Shown: positions 17,154 through 26,017, counted from the stretch's first letter. The stretch is DNA of 64,000 nucleotides from Streptomyces hayashii (GCF_024539815.1 NZ_JAHHIU010000078.1:1-64000), one strand, 5' to 3'. Notes: generated by a model not told the origin, from the letters alone. Translations and numbers: made by a program.

Positions 17154-17879
17154 ATGGGCCCACAGCTCGTATTCCACTCCTTCGACGACCTACGCGGCCG
17201 GTGCGACATCGCACCGGTCCGGCAGACCACCAGCGAGTCCGACTACGACGACGGCGCTATCGTCCCCGACGAGAACTGGAAATCGATCGCCGCGGCCGAC
17301 GCCGAGCAGCATCGTGCCGATGACTCGGTGCCGGACAGCATCCGGATCGAACTCGTACACCGACCGCTGCCGGACCTCGATTCCGACGACTTGGCCGGCC
17401 GCCGCGAAGCCGCCGCCCGCCTCGACCCCCTCGACGGTCGCTGGCCCACCACCCTCCTGGGGTGCGCGGCCAGCCCCGGCCACTGGACCACCACCACAGA
17501 GGACTCCACCACCGGTCGCCGGATCGGACTGCACGTCGACAATTTCGACCGACTGCCGTACGCCCGACGCCACCAGGGTCGCCGACGGCTCTGCCTCAAC
17601 CTCGGCCCTGGCCCGCGCTACCTGCTCATCGGCGACCACGACATTCAGCAGATCTGCCGCACGCTCCACGCCGACCCGGACCGGCACCACCCCCACACCG
17701 AGGACATCCGCCGGTACGTCACCGCAGGACACCTGCTGCGCTGCCTGCGCATCCGCCTCGATCCGGGCGACGGCTACATCGCTCCGACCGAGTTCCTTGC
17801 TCACGACGGCTCGACCGCCGGTATCGACCAGCCCTCCGTCGCCGCCTTCTGGCTCGGCCAGCGACCGAACGCGTCATGA
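17154..17879 (+). CDS. Putative Fe(II)/2-oxoglutarate-type oxygenase
   Basis: The 241-residue protein has GLHVDNFDRLPY (His127-x-Asp129), RLCLNLGPGPRYLL and GDGYIAPTEFLAHDGST (His217). This arrangement resembles the two-His-one-carboxylate iron site of 2OG oxygenases, though a basic 2OG ligand is not certain. GGGGAGG supports ATG 17154. In a cyclophane RiPP cluster it could hydroxylate the Asp or Asn residues of the core. That is inference; I would not exclude a cupin-like protein. Confidence 0.5.
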   Translation: MGPQLVFHSFDDLRGRCDIAPVRQTTSESDYDDGAIVPDENWKSIAAADAEQHRADDSVPDSIRIELVHRPLPDLDSDDLAGRREAAARLDPLDGRWPTTLLGCAASPGHWTTTTEDSTTGRRIGLHVDNFDRLPYARRHQGRRRLCLNLGPGPRYLLIGDHDIQQICRTLHADPDRHHPHTEDIRRYVTAGHLLRCLRIRLDPGDGYIAPTEFLAHDGSTAGIDQPSVAAFWLGQRPNAS

Positions 17880-18433
17880 CCGATCAGCCGCGAGACAGAG
17901 CTCAAGGACCGGGAGACCCTCGCATGGACGCGAGGGCGCCACACCCCGCGCTCGACCCTGCCATCGCCTGGCCCACGCTCGGCATGTGGGTTCGATGGGA
18001 AGGCGAGTGTCTCGACCTCGTGTCGCTAGCGCCCGCACGCGGCACCACACCGGATCAAGTCCTGCTGCCGTGCTCTCCGGAACTCCTGATACAGCTCGGG
18101 AAGATCTCGCTCGGCAACAGCCGTGCCGGCCTGTACGCCGTGCGCCTGGCGGAGGACGGCGCGGACCACCGTCTGGTGCTCTGCCAGCGGGTTTGGGAAG
18201 GCGCGGTCCGAATCAGCGGAGCCGTGTCCTCGATCGCGGAGCCGCTGTACGGGAAGACCCGAGCCGCCATGCTCGCGGCCGGCCGCGAGCAGAGAGCCGC
18301 GGGGAACCAAGACGACGCCGCACAGTGGAGCACGATGGCCCGCCAACTGCTGCTGGCCAAACGATCCTCCCGGCGCGGACGCAGCGTCCGAACGATCTCG
18401 GGTGGACTGCCCACTCTCGGCAAACACGGATGA
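17876..18433 (+). CDS. Uncharacterised protein of the RiPP operon
   Basis: ATG 17876 overlaps the previous stop (ATGA), giving 185 residues. The middle reads WPTLGMWVRWEGECLDLVSL and RLVLCQRVWEGAVRISGAVS, a small mixed alpha/beta domain, with a basic tail (AKRSSRRGRSVR). I do not recognise a family. Coupling to the oxygenase-like gene places it in the same unit. ATG 17924 is an alternative start. Confidence 0.6.
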   Translation: MTDQPRDRAQGPGDPRMDARAPHPALDPAIAWPTLGMWVRWEGECLDLVSLAPARGTTPDQVLLPCSPELLIQLGKISLGNSRAGLYAVRLAEDGADHRLVLCQRVWEGAVRISGAVSSIAEPLYGKTRAAMLAAGREQRAAGNQDDAAQWSTMARQLLLAKRSSRRGRSVRTISGGLPTLGKHG

Positions 18434-18448
18434 ATGAGGGGACGAACT

Positions 18449-18787
18449 ATGCGAGCCTTCCGGCAGCAGTTCCCGCCGAGCCTGCACGAGGCGGGGCTGG
18501 GCTGGCACCAGCTGGTGTGTGCGCTGTGCGACCTGCACGGACCCGACCGGCACCTGGTGAAGGAGACGAACCTGTTCTTCGCGGCCGACACGGTGCCCGG
18601 GCTCCTGCCTCGGTCGCCGGCCATCGTCCTGGGGCCCCGTCGGGATCGCGTCGTCGTTCGCGCGCGTTCCGCGAGTGAACCGAAGCTGTCCCTGGCGCTC
18701 ACTGCCTACTCCCGCGCCCACCCTGTCGACGTCGTCACCACCACCCAGCCCATGACCGACCTCGGGCTGGATACCGGCGACCTGTGA
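18449..18787 (+). CDS. Small uncharacterised protein, last gene of the RiPP operon
   Basis: The start at ATG 18449 is chosen over ATG 18434 because GAGGGGAC precedes it. The 112-residue product contains GWHQLVCALCDLHGPDRHLV and SPAIVLGPRRDRVVVRARS. It has no signal peptide or membrane segment. No family recognised. It ends the plus-strand gene run before a 390-base gap. Confidence 0.55.
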   Translation: MRAFRQQFPPSLHEAGLGWHQLVCALCDLHGPDRHLVKETNLFFAADTVPGLLPRSPAIVLGPRRDRVVVRARSASEPKLSLALTAYSRAHPVDVVTTTQPMTDLGLDTGDL

Positions 18788-19173
18788 CGCCGTGGCCCCG
18801 TACCCGCGAGAAGCCGGCGCGCGCGGGCAGCCGCGAGGCCTCCCGTGGGGAGCCGGGAGGCGCGGCGGGCCCCGCCGCCACGGGGGGAAGCGGCAGGGCC
18901 CGAGGGGCCTCCACCTGGGGGTGAGGGGCCGTCCGCACACCATGCACCACAAACCGGCCACCGGGATAGATCCCGACCGGAAATAGGCGCTGTCAGTGCC
19001 AGCGGCAATGGTGGGCTGCCACCTCACCTGCGCGTCGCAAGCGTCAACGTCCGCTGCGCTCGGGTCCTTCACCTTTTGCGCGGGCGGTTCGGCGACGCCC
19101 CCATCGGACGGGCGGCCATCGATGAGGTGCCCGCTTACAGAGAGAGCATCATGCTGCCCCGCGCGACCGGCCG
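18788..19173. other. Gene-free stretch with GC-rich hairpins
   Basis: Bases 18830-18930 are rich in short inverted G/C runs (for example GCCTCCC...GGGAGGC) that could end the RiPP transcript. The rest (18940-19170) shows no gene I trust. Confidence 0.35.
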
Positions 19174-19842
19174 GTGAATGGGCGGGTGGCTCCCTTGGTG
19201 ACGTCCCGTGGCCCCTTCGCCCAACACCGACTCAACCGCACGGCCCAACTCGCTTGCCAGCACGCCGGATTGCCGCAGACAAATAAACCGGAGTTGATCC
19301 ATGTCACGATGAACGCGCTCTTCAAGATCCCCGGCGATCCGGTCATCGTCCGTATCGCCCCGTCTGCCACTCTCCTGGCGGACACCGAACGTCTCGTTCA
19401 GGTCGCGCGCTGGCTCGAAGCCGTCGACTTCCCCGCCGTCCGTCTGCTGCCCGAGATCCCTCAGCCGCTACTCATCAACGAAACCGACCACATCGCCACG
19501 TTCTGGCTCTACCTGCCGCAAGACGGCCGCCCGACGCCGCGTGCCTACGAACTCGCTGGCCCACTGCTCCAGTTGCACGCCCTGCCCACGCCGGAGTTCG
19601 GCCTTCCCCGGTGGGAGCCCATCCGGGAGATGCGCGAACGCCTGGCCGACTCGTCGATCCTCCCTCCCGGGGACCAGGCGTGGCTCGGCGACAGCGTCCA
19701 AGAACTCGACGAGCAGCTTCGGGATCTCACCTACCCACTCCCACACCGGGGTGTCATCCACGTAGACGCCTACATCGGAAACCTGCTCCGCGGCCCCCAT
19801 GGCGACCCCGTGTTGTGCGCGGCTCGTGGGCGGGCTCGGTGA
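19174..19842 (+). pseudogene. Aminoglycoside-phosphotransferase-family gene, 3' end lost
   Basis: The frame from GTG 19174 matches the APH/choline-kinase fold: an N lobe with LFKIPGDPVIVRIAPS, a middle with ELAGPLLQLHALPTP, and the catalytic-loop region GVIHVDAYIGNLLRG in place of HGDxxxxN. After GDPVLC the expected DFD metal motif is missing; the frame instead runs out in CAARGRAR at 19842. The break at about 19815 is also where a minus-strand ORF from the right ends, so the two were joined by recombination. It is unlikely to be active without the DFD motif. Confidence 0.65.
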
Positions 19843-20041
19843 ACGGGGTGGAACTGGGCCGCGGAGCCCGCAGCACGAGGCGGGGCGGCAGCGCGGCGGC
19901 GTGCGAGAAACGCGGCTTCAGGGCGTCCGGCGGTGTGCGCGGGGCCTGGCGGACGGGCCGTGCCCGGTACGCCCGTCCGCGGCCGGTGAGATTGCGGTAG
20001 CGCGGGTGGGTGGCGGGACGCGGCGGGGAGAGGGTTGTCAT
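19754..20041 (-). CDS. Arg/Pro-rich small ORF at a recombination joint
   Basis: ATG 20041 overlaps the stop of the next upstream gene (ATGA) and gives 95 residues, starting MTTLSPPRPATHPRYRNLTG. The last 20 or so codons run through the truncated phosphotransferase gene on the other strand, so the natural C-terminus has probably been replaced. Basic and low in complexity; no family recognised. Confidence 0.4.
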   Translation of the reverse strand: MTTLSPPRPATHPRYRNLTGRGRAYRARPVRQAPRTPPDALKPRFSHAAALPPRLVLRAPRPSSTPFTEPAHEPRTTRGRHGGRGAGFRCRRLRG

Positions 20042-20763
20042 GCGCGGTCCCTGGTCAGTCGGTGCAGCAGGGCTGCGAGGGTGGTGTGGTCGTAGGGGGT
20101 GATGCGGATCAGTGCGTGGGCGGCGGCGAAGCCTGCTCCGTCGGGGCTGGTGTCGCGGTCGGAGTGGAGCCAGGCGGCGATGGCGTTCACCAGGGTGCGG
20201 CGGCTTTGTTCTGGCGGGCCGCCGAGCCGGTGTATCGCGACGGCGGCCTCGGTGTAGAGAGAGGCAGCGGCGGCGCGGTCCTGGGCCATCACGGCGAAGT
20301 ACGCCTGGAGTTCGGTGCCCATCGCTGCGTACGGGTGGTCGCGGCCGTGGCGGGCGATGAGGTGCTGGGTGGCACGGTGGACGGCCTGTTGTGCGGCACG
20401 CCAGTGCCCCGCGCGCTGAGCTGCGCGCGTGGTCTCGAGCAGGCCGGTGTCCTCGGGGATCCCCTGGTTCCATATCGGGTCGACGGGCTGGGTGTTGGCG
20501 GGCGGGTCCTGGCCGGGGTAGACCGTGCCGTCGGCGGCGATCTGCTGCTGGTCGATGTGCCCGTAGGGGTGGCCGATGGACAGCCGGATCGGTCGGCCGT
20601 GTCGCTGGGTCGCGGCGCGCAGGGGGCCGCGGACGCGCTCGATGAGGGCCTCGGCCTGGTCGGGGTGGCCGTCTTGCCGCAGCCCCTGGGCGTGGATGCC
20701 GCCGCCGGGAAGGACGATGATCGTCTCGTGGATGTCGGTGGTGAGTGACGGGCCCAGGGGCAT
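20038..20763 (-). CDS. Uncharacterised helical-repeat (TPR-like) protein
   Basis: The 241-residue protein starts at ATG 20763 (MPLGPSLTTDIHETIIVLPG). Its C-terminal half is helical with a TPR flavour: AQRAGHWRAAQQAVHRATQH, MGTELQAYFAVMAQDRAAAA, SRRTLVNAIAAWL and DHTTLAALLHRLTRD. The N-terminal 80 residues include RLSIGHPYGHIDQQQIAADG. It is cytoplasmic, with no membrane segment. It lies at the end of the long minus-strand gene array. No function can be named. Confidence 0.6.
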   Translation of the reverse strand: MPLGPSLTTDIHETIIVLPGGGIHAQGLRQDGHPDQAEALIERVRGPLRAATQRHGRPIRLSIGHPYGHIDQQQIAADGTVYPGQDPPANTQPVDPIWNQGIPEDTGLLETTRAAQRAGHWRAAQQAVHRATQHLIARHGRDHPYAAMGTELQAYFAVMAQDRAAAASLYTEAAVAIHRLGGPPEQSRRTLVNAIAAWLHSDRDTSPDGAGFAAAHALIRITPYDHTTLAALLHRLTRDRA

Positions 20764-20821
20764 GGTGGTCTTCCTCGGTCGTGGCTGGATGGGGCGGGTG
20801 GGGTGGGGTGGGATGGGGCCG

Positions 20822-21829
20822 TCAGCGGGAGTCGACCAGGGCGTAGCGGTAGTCGAGGATCTCGGGCTTGCCCTGGCGGGGCAGGTGGACGACGGCCTCG
20901 CCCTGGAAGCTGTCCACCACCACGGCACGCGGCGTCTTGTTGTAGACCGACTCGGTCTTGCCGGGGGTGATGTGCAGGCCGGCGTTGGTGACGAGGGTCT
21001 CTTCCTTGTGGGCGAGAGAGGTGATCGCCAGGACGCCGGAGGAGGTGGTCAGGGTGTAGGTCTTGTCGTGGGTCGGCGTGATCGGGAAGAAGTTCACCGT
21101 GGCTTGGGACCCCAGGTGGTCGCCGCGTTCCTTGTAGGTCTTGAGGATGGCCTTGGCGTTGTCGTTGGCGTGGGAGAGTTTGCTGCCGTCCTTGGTGCCG
21201 CCGCTGGCGAAGAGGTCTTCGATGGCGTTGGTGACGCCGCTGGGTGCGAGGCTGCCGACCGGGGTGTCCGCGTCGGCGGGGACGGCCAGGCCGCCCTTGG
21301 TCCGGGGGGTCGGGAGCTGTTGCTCCGGGAACAGGGAGATGACCTTCTTCCAGGTGCCGCCGGTGTCGGCGGACTTCTCGAAGATCATGAATGTGTGGTT
21401 CGTGCCGTTAGCGGAGGCCTCGGCCGCGAACCAGTTGCCGGTGGGCGGGATGTAGAAGGAGCGCCGGGTGAAGTAGAACGGGGTGCCGTAGTCCTTCTTC
21501 TCCTTCGCGCTCAGGGTGTCGAACTGCTCATAGTCGGCCTTGCTGCGGGCGTAGAGCTGGCCGGCTTCCACGGTGGCGAGGAGGCTCGCGTCGCGCGTCT
21601 TGTTCGCCTTGTTGTTGATCTCCTGGTAGTGGTCGAGGATGGACCCGGCAGTCTTGTGGTCGACGACCCCCATCGGAGCGGGGCTCGCGCTCGCAGTGGG
21701 GGCCGAGCCGGTGTCCGAGCCTGGTCCACAGGCGGTGAGACACAGCGCCGCCGCTGCGCCCAGGGCTGCGGCACCGGCACGCATACGGCGTGGGAACGGG
21801 TGCTGTTGGGGGAAGGTCATCTGGATCAC
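20822..21829 (-). CDS. Secreted lipoprotein
   Basis: This 335-residue protein begins with Arg-rich residues, a hydrophobic stretch and a lipobox, CLTAC, with Cys34. Ser/Thr/Ala linker residues follow, then a soluble domain (VVDHKTAGSILDHYQEINNK, TPFYFTRRSFYIPPTGNWFA, SFQGEAVVHLPR). Domain type resembles uncharacterised actinomycete lipoproteins that often occur in operons with another lipoprotein, as here. ATG 21817 is an equally good start. It would be anchored outside the membrane. Confidence 0.75.
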   Translation of the reverse strand: MIQMTFPQQHPFPRRMRAGAAALGAAAALCLTACGPGSDTGSAPTASASPAPMGVVDHKTAGSILDHYQEINNKANKTRDASLLATVEAGQLYARSKADYEQFDTLSAKEKKDYGTPFYFTRRSFYIPPTGNWFAAEASANGTNHTFMIFEKSADTGGTWKKVISLFPEQQLPTPRTKGGLAVPADADTPVGSLAPSGVTNAIEDLFASGGTKDGSKLSHANDNAKAILKTYKERGDHLGSQATVNFFPITPTHDKTYTLTTSSGVLAITSLAHKEETLVTNAGLHITPGKTESVYNKTPRAVVVDSFQGEAVVHLPRQGKPEILDYRYALVDSR

Positions 21830-21955
21830 TCCTGGTGGAATCGAGCGGGGGAAGGGGTGCTCCGCTCCGGCGGGCGGGCATCAGTGCTGTGGGGGCGGCG
21901 GTCGGACGGTCCCCGCGTCCGCTCTCGCGGTGAGGGTGGCTGGAGCGGCGTCCGG

Positions 21956-22576
21956 TCAGCTCTTCACGGGCCACTCCAGGGGCTTGCTGTAGAAGCCCTG
22001 GCTGAGCTGGACTGCGGCGACCTTCTGGCCCTGTGGGATGAGGAAGGCGGTGCAAATGCGCTGCGACTGGCCTGCGGCGAGCCTCTTGTCGGAGTCGAAC
22101 GCCGGGCAGTTGGGCCAATGCGCCTGGCCGAGCAGCACGATGAGGGCACGGGTGCGCTGGCCTGTATCCGTTCTGACAACCAGATCGTCATCCATGTCGC
22201 CCAGCGCCATCGGCCTGCCGCTCTTGTGGGTGAGCGTCGACCAGACGTACACGGGCACCTGGGGGCCGTCTTCCTTTTCCTGCTCAAGCCCGGAGTTGTC
22301 CATGTCGGCCTTGCTGCCGACGACCACCTTGGTGGGCGTGACCGTGTAGGTGGCCTCTCGGGAGCGCTGCATCTGGCTCTCTTGGACCGGGCTGGCCTCA
22401 CCCAGCTTGAACGTCGTCTTCTCTTTGCCCGCGCTGGTCGTCGAGGCAGATTTCTCCCTGGTCGCGCCGGTGCCCGAGTGTGCGCCGCAGGCGGTGAGGG
22501 TGAGGGCCGTGGCGACGCCGACGGCGAGCACGGTCAGGCGGCGCGAGCGCGGGACCGAGGGTGCGGAATGGGGCAT
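21956..22576 (-). CDS. Secreted lipoprotein
   Basis: The 206-residue product has a signal peptide (RSRRLTVLAVGVATALTLTA) and lipobox Cys30, then a Ser/Thr/Lys linker and a beta-rich domain (EATYTVTPTKVVVGSKADMD, VPVYVWSTLTHKSGRPMALG). It looks like the small immunoglobulin-like lipoproteins common on actinomycete cell surfaces. AAGGAG seven bases before ATG 22576 fixes the start. It lies just after the broken trpA-like gene and before a second lipoprotein. Confidence 0.75.
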   Translation of the reverse strand: MPHSAPSVPRSRRLTVLAVGVATALTLTACGAHSGTGATREKSASTTSAGKEKTTFKLGEASPVQESQMQRSREATYTVTPTKVVVGSKADMDNSGLEQEKEDGPQVPVYVWSTLTHKSGRPMALGDMDDDLVVRTDTGQRTRALIVLLGQAHWPNCPAFDSDKRLAAGQSQRICTAFLIPQGQKVAAVQLSQGFYSKPLEWPVKS

Positions 22577-22607
22577 GGTGGCAGCTCCTTCAGGAACTGG
22601 GGACGGG

Positions 22608-23446
22608 TCAGGCTGCGGAGCGCAAGGCGCGGCGGACTCCGGCGGCGAAATCGCGGGCGATCTCGTCGGCGGCGGTGGCGGGCGTGTTGGGCTCGTCTCG
22701 CATGAGCCGGATGACAGCCGAGCCGACCACAACGGCGTCCGCGTACGCGGACGCCTGTGCGGCCTGGCCCGGTGTGCTGATGCCGATGCCGACCGCGACC
22801 GGCAGGTGGGTTGTGGTGCGCAGGCGGTGGACCAGCCTCGGCAGGTCGGGGCTGAGCGGGTGTTGGGAGCCCGTGAGGCCGGGGGTCGCGGGGGCGTAGA
22901 CCATGCCGCTGTGGGAAGCGCCGATCGCCGCCAGTTGCGCCGTGGAGGCGCGGGACTGGATGAGGGGGATGGTGTGCAGGCCGGCCGAGGCTGCTGCTGC
23001 TCTCCATGCCTCCGCCGCTGGCGGGGGAAGGTCGGGGATGAGTACGCCCGCGCCGCCGCAGCGGCCAGCCGACGGGCAAAGGGCTCGATGCCGTACTGCG
23101 CGATCGGGGCCCAGTACGACATGACCAGCAGCGCGGCAGGCGTGGAGGCAGTCAGTTCGGATGTGGCCGTGAAGACATCGTGCATCTGGAAGCCGCCGGC
23201 CAGTGCCTGGGCGGCGGCTTCCCGGATCACGGGGCCGTCCATGACCGGGTCGTGGAACGGGATGCCGATCTCCAGCACGTCGGCGGACTGGGCCATAAGC
23301 TGCAGCGCGTCCATGCTGGCTGTGCGGGTGGGGTAGCCGAGTGGCAGGTAGAGGCCGAGCGCGGCCCGCCCCTTCGCGTGGCTGAAGGCAAGGGCCCGGT
23401 CGAGGCGGTCGGCGGGCGGCCAGGACGGCGACGTGGAGTTGCTCAT
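22608..23446 (-). pseudogene. trpA: Tryptophan synthase alpha-like gene with a frameshift
   Basis: From ATG 23446 the protein reads as TrpA: ALGLYLPLGYPT, LEIGIPFHDPVMDGPVI with the catalytic Glu and Asp of the lyase reaction in place, and EPFARRLAAA. At about 23065-23050 the frame breaks; the next frame continues as AGVLIPDLPPPAAEAWRAAA, IPLIQSR, MVYAPATPGLTG, VAVGIGISTPGQAAQA and VVGSAVI to TGA at 22608. The break lies in a GCGGCGGCGCGG run; one missing base explains it, so a read error is possible. No TrpB is nearby; an intact protein would free indole from indole-3-glycerol phosphate. Confidence 0.8.
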
Positions 23447-24714
23447 GACGGCCTCTCGGGCGACGGGTGGAGGGATCGGCCGGTTGCCGTGCGGAGCGCG
23501 AGGCGCTGACAGACCGGGACGCAGAGGATGAGGGCGAGGGCAGCCGTGGCGGCCGGGAGGATCCACGGGCCCGCGAACAATCCGGCGGCCGCCGTGCCCA
23601 GGGCCTGGCCCAGCCCGAAGGCGGCGATCAGCCAGCCGTACGCCTCGACGAGCGTGCCGGGCGGAGCCAGCTCGGCGACCACTTGATAAGCGCAGGTCAG
23701 TAACGCTCCGAAGGCCATGCCGGGCAGCACCGCCAGGACGAGTGCGGCATACGGGGGCGGGTCGAGGCACAGCGGTACCCAGGCGGCCGCGAACAGTGCG
23801 CTGCTCAGGGCGAGTTGCTGGCCGAGGGGAACCGACAGCGGCAGTGCGGTCCACGCGGCTGTGCCCAAAAGGGCCCCGACCGATACTCCGGCCGGCAGAG
23901 CGCCCGCCAGCCACTCAGCTGTATGACGCTCGCTCGCCGTCAGGGCGGCCACCGACAGCTCGCCGAGTGTCGCGCCGACTGCGGTGAGGACGAGCAGCAT
24001 CCACCGCATGCCGTTCGAGCGCAGAGCACCGAGCGGTCCGCGGCGAACCGGAGCGGGCCGCCATGTGCGTGAGGGAGCCGACGCCGCGACAATGAGGGCC
24101 CCTCCCAAGCCGAGGCAGGCGGCCAGGGCAAAGGCGAGCCCGGGCAGCGCCACGGACGCGGCAGCAGCGGCGGCGAGGGGGCCGGCGACGTAGACGAGTT
24201 CCTGACATCCGCTGTCGAGGGCCAGAGCCGCACGCAGGTGCTGCGGCGTGGGGGTGAGAGCGGGCCACATGGCCCGCAGGACCCCCTCACTCGGTGGGGC
24301 CGTTACTCCCGCAACGACGACGGCTGTGGCCGCGAGAAGGAGCTTTTCCGTTTCGGCAGCCGCGAGGATGAAGAGCGCGGCTGCCGACAGGATGGAGCCG
24401 CCCAGGAGCGTGAGGGTCTGTCCCCGCCGGTCGACCAGACGGCCAAGCAGCGGCTGCCCGACGGCTACCGCGAGTCCGTACAGGGAGGCGAGCGCTGCCC
24501 CGGCGCCGTATCCGTGGCCGTTGGCCCGCGCGGCCATCAGCAGCGCGACCGGCGTCATGCCCAGCGGCACTCGGCTGACGAGTGTGGCGGCCAGCAGCCT
24601 GGCGGCATACGGCAGCCGCAGCACGGCGCCCCAGTGCACGGGTTGCCGCTCTTCGGCGTGGCGAGCGGGCGCGGTCCGTTCGATGTGAGCGGGAGGTGTC
24701 TCGACCACGCTCAT
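23443..24714 (-). CDS. MFS transporter
   Basis: A 423-residue membrane protein with about twelve hydrophobic segments and the MFS loop signature LLGRLVDRRGQTLTLLGG between segments 2 and 3. Its stop overlaps the trpA-like start and its start overlaps the stop of a small ORF upstream, so all are co-translated. It closely resembles the MFS protein at 26018-27244 (shared RLPYAARLLAATLVSR / RVPHASRLLIGTLIGR and Q-LVDRxGQT blocks), so the two are probably a duplicated pair. It likely exports the product of this array or a related small molecule. Confidence 0.85.
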   Translation of the reverse strand: MSVVETPPAHIERTAPARHAEERQPVHWGAVLRLPYAARLLAATLVSRVPLGMTPVALLMAARANGHGYGAGAALASLYGLAVAVGQPLLGRLVDRRGQTLTLLGGSILSAAALFILAAAETEKLLLAATAVVVAGVTAPPSEGVLRAMWPALTPTPQHLRAALALDSGCQELVYVAGPLAAAAAASVALPGLAFALAACLGLGGALIVAASAPSRTWRPAPVRRGPLGALRSNGMRWMLLVLTAVGATLGELSVAALTASERHTAEWLAGALPAGVSVGALLGTAAWTALPLSVPLGQQLALSSALFAAAWVPLCLDPPPYAALVLAVLPGMAFGALLTCAYQVVAELAPPGTLVEAYGWLIAAFGLGQALGTAAAGLFAGPWILPAATAALALILCVPVCQRLALRTATGRSLHPSPERPS

Positions 24715-24983
24715 GCGCGCGCTCCCCGCTCCAGCCGCTCGCGCATCCCGCGGTGGTCCGCCTCGGATGCCGCCTGGGGCCCGGCGCTGGTGAACAGGGC
24801 CGGGTGTACGGCCGAGATCCGCTCGAGCAGGACTTCGCGGTAGCGGCGGGAGCCGGCGCCCAGGAGTGGAATGGGGCGTATGGCCTGCGCTGAGCCGTCG
24901 GTGGTGCGCATCGTCGTCCTTCGGTTGGAACGGGAGGCCCGAGACCGGGCCGTGGCCTGCAAGACAGCGGCGGGGACGGGCAT
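24711..24983 (-). CDS. Small coupled ORF between egtD-like and MFS genes
   Basis: Two starts are possible. ATG 24983 overlaps the egtD-like stop (TAATG) and gives 90 residues; ATG 24911 has AAGGACG just upstream and gives 66 residues, beginning MRTTDGSAQAIRPIPLLGAG and ending in an Arg-rich helix. The stop overlaps the MFS start. I recognise no family. Being held by overlaps on both sides supports translation. It could be a small accessory protein or a peptide substrate. Confidence 0.5.
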   Translation of the reverse strand: MPVPAAVLQATARSRASRSNRRTTMRTTDGSAQAIRPIPLLGAGSRRYREVLLERISAVHPALFTSAGPQAASEADHRGMRERLERGARA

Positions 24984-25975
24984 TACGCCGCCTGCGGGAC
25001 GTCGTCGGCGCGTGCGATCATGGCCAGCCCGTAGAGGTGGCTGGGGTCGGTCCACCAGTGGCTCAGCTCCAGGCCCGCGGCGTTGAGCTGGGCAGCCAGC
25101 CCACGGGGGCGGAACTTGGCCGAGATCTCCGTGCGCAGCTCCTCACCAGCCGTGAAGGGCACCACCAGATCGGCGCCGCGCAGGGTGACGGTCTGGTCGC
25201 GGCGGGAGCGCAGCCGCATTTCGATCCACTCGTGGTCGGCGTCCCAGACGACCACGTGCTCGAAGGCGTCGAGGTCGAAGTCGGCGTCCAGCTCGCGGTT
25301 GAGGCGCCGCAGAAGACCGAGATTGAACTGGGCCGTCACACCGGCCGCGTCGTTGTAGGCGGCAACGATGACGGCGGGGTCCTTGACCAGGTCGACGCCG
25401 AGGAGCAGGCGGTCGCCGGGGGCCAAGCGGGAGCCGAGGGAGCTCAGGAACCCCGCCTGATCGGGCGGGAGCAGGTTGCCGAAGGTCCCGCCGAGGAGGG
25501 CGATCAGCCGTGGCCCGTCGGTCGGCGGAAGGTCCAACGGAGCGGTGAAGTCGGCGAGGAGAGGTTTCACCGCCAGTTGTGGATACTGCGCTGTGATGGA
25601 GACGGAGGCCCGGGCCAGTGCGCTGGAGCTCACGTCGACCGGGACGTACGCGGTGAGCTGTCCGGCGAGCGCGTCGAGCAGCAGACGCGTCTTGTCCGAG
25701 CAGGAACCGGAGCCCAGCTCGATCAGGGTCTTGGTGCAGGTGAGCCAGGCGATGGTCGGGCAGGAGTCGGCGAGGATCGCCTGCTCCGTCCTGAACGGGT
25801 AGTACTCCGGCAGCCGGGTGATCTCGTCGAACAGGGCGCTTCCGTCCGTGTCATACAGCCACTTCGGCGCGAGCTGTTTCGGGGACGTCCCGAGCCCTTG
25901 CACGACGGCCGCGCGCAGTTCGTCGAGGTGGTCGGGGGCGGGCGACGTCGTGAGCGGGCGAGCGGGAGCAGTCAT
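24983..25975 (-). CDS. egtD: L-histidine N-alpha-trimethyltransferase (EgtD-like)
   Basis: The 330-residue protein matches EgtD along its length: KWLYDTDGSALFDEIT, LPEYYPFRTEQAIL, IELGSGSCSDKTRLLL (SAM loop), LLGGTFGN, LLLGVDLVKD, AAYNDAAGVTAQFN, and FRPRGLAAQL. Judged from memory of the Mycobacterium enzyme, the histidine-binding residues appear kept (Tyr in WLYD, Asn in TFGN, Tyr in AAYND, Glu and Ser in RTEIS). It should make hercynine from histidine and SAM. EgtB, EgtC and EgtE are absent, so full ergothioneine synthesis is not encoded here. Hercynine may be a building block for the nearby ATP-grasp enzymes; that is inference. Confidence 0.85.
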   Translation of the reverse strand: MTAPARPLTTSPAPDHLDELRAAVVQGLGTSPKQLAPKWLYDTDGSALFDEITRLPEYYPFRTEQAILADSCPTIAWLTCTKTLIELGSGSCSDKTRLLLDALAGQLTAYVPVDVSSSALARASVSITAQYPQLAVKPLLADFTAPLDLPPTDGPRLIALLGGTFGNLLPPDQAGFLSSLGSRLAPGDRLLLGVDLVKDPAVIVAAYNDAAGVTAQFNLGLLRRLNRELDADFDLDAFEHVVVWDADHEWIEMRLRSRRDQTVTLRGADLVVPFTAGEELRTEISAKFRPRGLAAQLNAAGLELSHWWTDPSHLYGLAMIARADDVPQAA

Positions 25976-26017
25976 CGGGGAAGCCCTTCGAGCAGGAGGG
26001 AAGGCGCGGGACGGTGT

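Noticed and set aside
22608..23446. Programmed frameshift in the trpA-like gene
   Set aside because: No slippery heptamer or downstream structure stands out; a one-base deletion in a GC repeat explains it.
24983..25975. Tryptophan betaine (hypaphorine) synthase as the role of the EgtD-like enzyme
   Set aside because: Tempting because of the TrpA-like neighbour, but the Glu and other residues that select histidine appear conserved.
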